From Burkholderiales bacterium (GTDB taxonomy: Bacteria > Pseudomonadota > Gammaproteobacteria > Burkholderiales > SG8-39): a stretch of 5,823 nt of DNA. The stretch is from NCBI GenBank assembly GCA_017880745.1, contig JADGRR010000227.1:1-5823 (forward strand), in the 5' to 3' direction. Below the pieces are notes generated by a model that was not told where the DNA came from, did not search any database, and worked only from the letters and a program-made list of their open reading frames with translations. The translations under genes were made by a program, and so were the position numbers. Below are positions 5,003 through 5,823 of this stretch, piece by piece (position 1 is the stretch's first letter; each line of letters opens with the position of its first letter).

Positions 5003-5818
5003 ATGGATTTCAAAATCGGATCTGGATCTTTGCACTCCCTGGTACCGCCCTCTTTTTTTGCAATGGGATTTCCGAAGGTGGAGGTTCACAGGAATGCGAT
5101 AAGAACGGCGCGCCCGGTACGTGTTGCGGACCCGGTACCCGTTGCAAACAGCCTGCTCGCTGCGCTGCCGCGCAAAGCGGGTCGGCATTTGATCGACCAG
5201 TTCGAACGAGTTGTACTGACTTACGGCGAGGTGCTGTATGAACCCGGGGAACGGATAAAGCATGTCTACTTTCCCAATGATTCCCTTGTTTCCCTGCTGA
5301 CGCTGGTCGACCGGCACCATGCCCTGGAGGTCGGCTTGGTCGGACGCGAAGGCATGGTCGGCATTCCTCTCTCGCTGGGGAGCAGCATTTCACCGGTTCG
5401 CGCTCTGGTGCAGGGAACCGGAACGGCCATGCGCATGAATGCAGCGCCCTTTCTCAAGGAGCTCGGGCAGAACCTGGCGCTGCACCTGGAGCTACACCGC
5501 TACACCTATGCTTTGATGTCCCAGATCACGCAAACGGCCGCATGCAACCGCTTTCACGTGGTCGAGGCGCGCCTCGCCCGCTGGCTGCTGATGACCCATG
5601 ACCGCTTGCAGGTCAATCCATTCCGTCTCACCCAGGAATTTCTTTCGCAGATGCTGGGTGTGCGGCGCGTCGGCGTCACCAATGCCGCGCGCACGCTGCA
5701 GAAAAACGAGCTGATCCGTTACAGCCGGGGCAATATCACGATTCTCGATCGCAAAGGACTGGAAGCCGCCTCTTGCTCGTGTTACAAAATTGTCAAGCAC
5801 ATGCACGACGCTGCGTGA
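5003..5818 (+). CDS. Crp/Fnr-family transcriptional regulator
   Basis: Encodes 271 aa with a cyclic-nucleotide-binding-type beta-roll followed by a winged helix, the Crp/Fnr plan for a dimeric DNA-binding regulator. Residues 1-45 are an extra N-terminal extension; the beta-roll runs from about LLAALP (51-56) through GEVLYEPGERIKHVYFPNDSLVSLLT (75-100) and GREGMVGIPLSLG (114-126); the dimer helix is about 150-200; the HTH is RLTQEFLSQMLGVRRVGVTNAARTL (208-232), recognition helix near 221-232, and a wing at LIRYSRGNITILD (237-249). The phosphate-binding cassette that holds cAMP in E. coli CRP is not recognisable, and FNR-type N-terminal iron-sulfur cysteines are absent; Cys258 and Cys260 sit at the C-terminal end. 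Effector unknown. It belongs to a subfamily with GREGMVG common in proteobacteria. The gene ends 5 bp before the window edge, with no terminator visible. Confidence 0.92.
   Translation: MDFKIGSGSLHSLVPPSFFAMGFPKVEVHRNAIRTARPVRVADPVPVANSLLAALPRKAGRHLIDQFERVVLTYGEVLYEPGERIKHVYFPNDSLVSLLTLVDRHHALEVGLVGREGMVGIPLSLGSSISPVRALVQGTGTAMRMNAAPFLKELGQNLALHLELHRYTYALMSQITQTAACNRFHVVEARLARWLLMTHDRLQVNPFRLTQEFLSQMLGVRRVGVTNAARTLQKNELIRYSRGNITILDRKGLEAASCSCYKIVKHMHDAA
5113..5148 (+). repeat. Two tandem 18 bp repeats inside the regulator gene
   Basis: Units 5113-5130 and 5131-5148 share 14 of 18 bases (both begin CCCGGTAC and contain GTTGC). They encode PVRVAD then PVPVAN (residues 38-49), in the linker before the beta-roll, so this looks like a small in-frame duplication in a region under weak constraint. 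Confidence 0.6.
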
Positions 5819-5823
5819 GCGCG

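Noticed and set aside
4668..5003. Open frame of 111 codons on the minus strand upstream of the regulator
   Set aside because: It runs through the terminator hairpin and the CRP-like palindrome, overlaps other equally long frames, resembles no known protein and has no clear ribosome site.
1..5823. Mobile element, CRISPR array, toxin-antitoxin or defence system
   Set aside because: No transposase, integrase, terminal inverted repeats, repeat-spacer array or defence domain is present; all five recognised gene families are ordinary metabolic, transport or regulatory ones.

Overview
The window is GC-rich bacterial chromosomal DNA. Gene content (a Bug/TctC solute receptor, a YqjM/XenA-like ene-reductase, a stand-alone PncC, a split CHR chromate transporter and a Crp/Fnr-type regulator) best fits a soil or water proteobacterium, probably a betaproteobacterium of the Burkholderiales type, because Bug receptors are especially expanded there. 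This is inference from gene families; no 16S rRNA or other marker gene is present.

Layout. Positions 1-263 hold no convincing gene but carry two inverted repeats and a plausible sigma-70 promoter. On the + strand follow two overlapping genes (264-842 and 842-1369) for the two halves of a short-chain CHR (ChrA-like) transporter. They converge, with only 22 bp between stop codons, on a minus-strand block read right to left: a Bug-type periplasmic receptor (4369-3398), a 274 bp gap, an Old Yellow Enzyme homologue (3123-1963), an 82 bp gap and a PncC amidohydrolase (1880-1392). A 633 bp non-coding region (4370-5002) separates the receptor gene from a divergent Crp/Fnr-type regulator (5003-5818). 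That region is the most structured part of the window: a 24 bp near-perfect palindrome, a + strand rho-independent terminator with no gene in front of it, an upstream copy of one terminator arm, and a 16 bp perfect palindrome with the geometry of a CRP/FNR operator.

How the parts may work together. The two CHR half-proteins should form one inner-membrane transporter, classically chromate efflux. The receptor, ene-reductase and PncC share a strand and could be partly co-transcribed: substrate capture in the periplasm, NAD(P)H-dependent reduction of an activated alkene, and recycling of deamidation-prone pyridine nucleotide. The gaps, however, leave room for separate promoters. The Crp/Fnr-type regulator probably binds its own promoter region. 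I see no mobile element, CRISPR array, tRNA or rRNA, and no clear new multi-gene system; the most interesting material is regulatory DNA plus unusual active-site residues in the ene-reductase.
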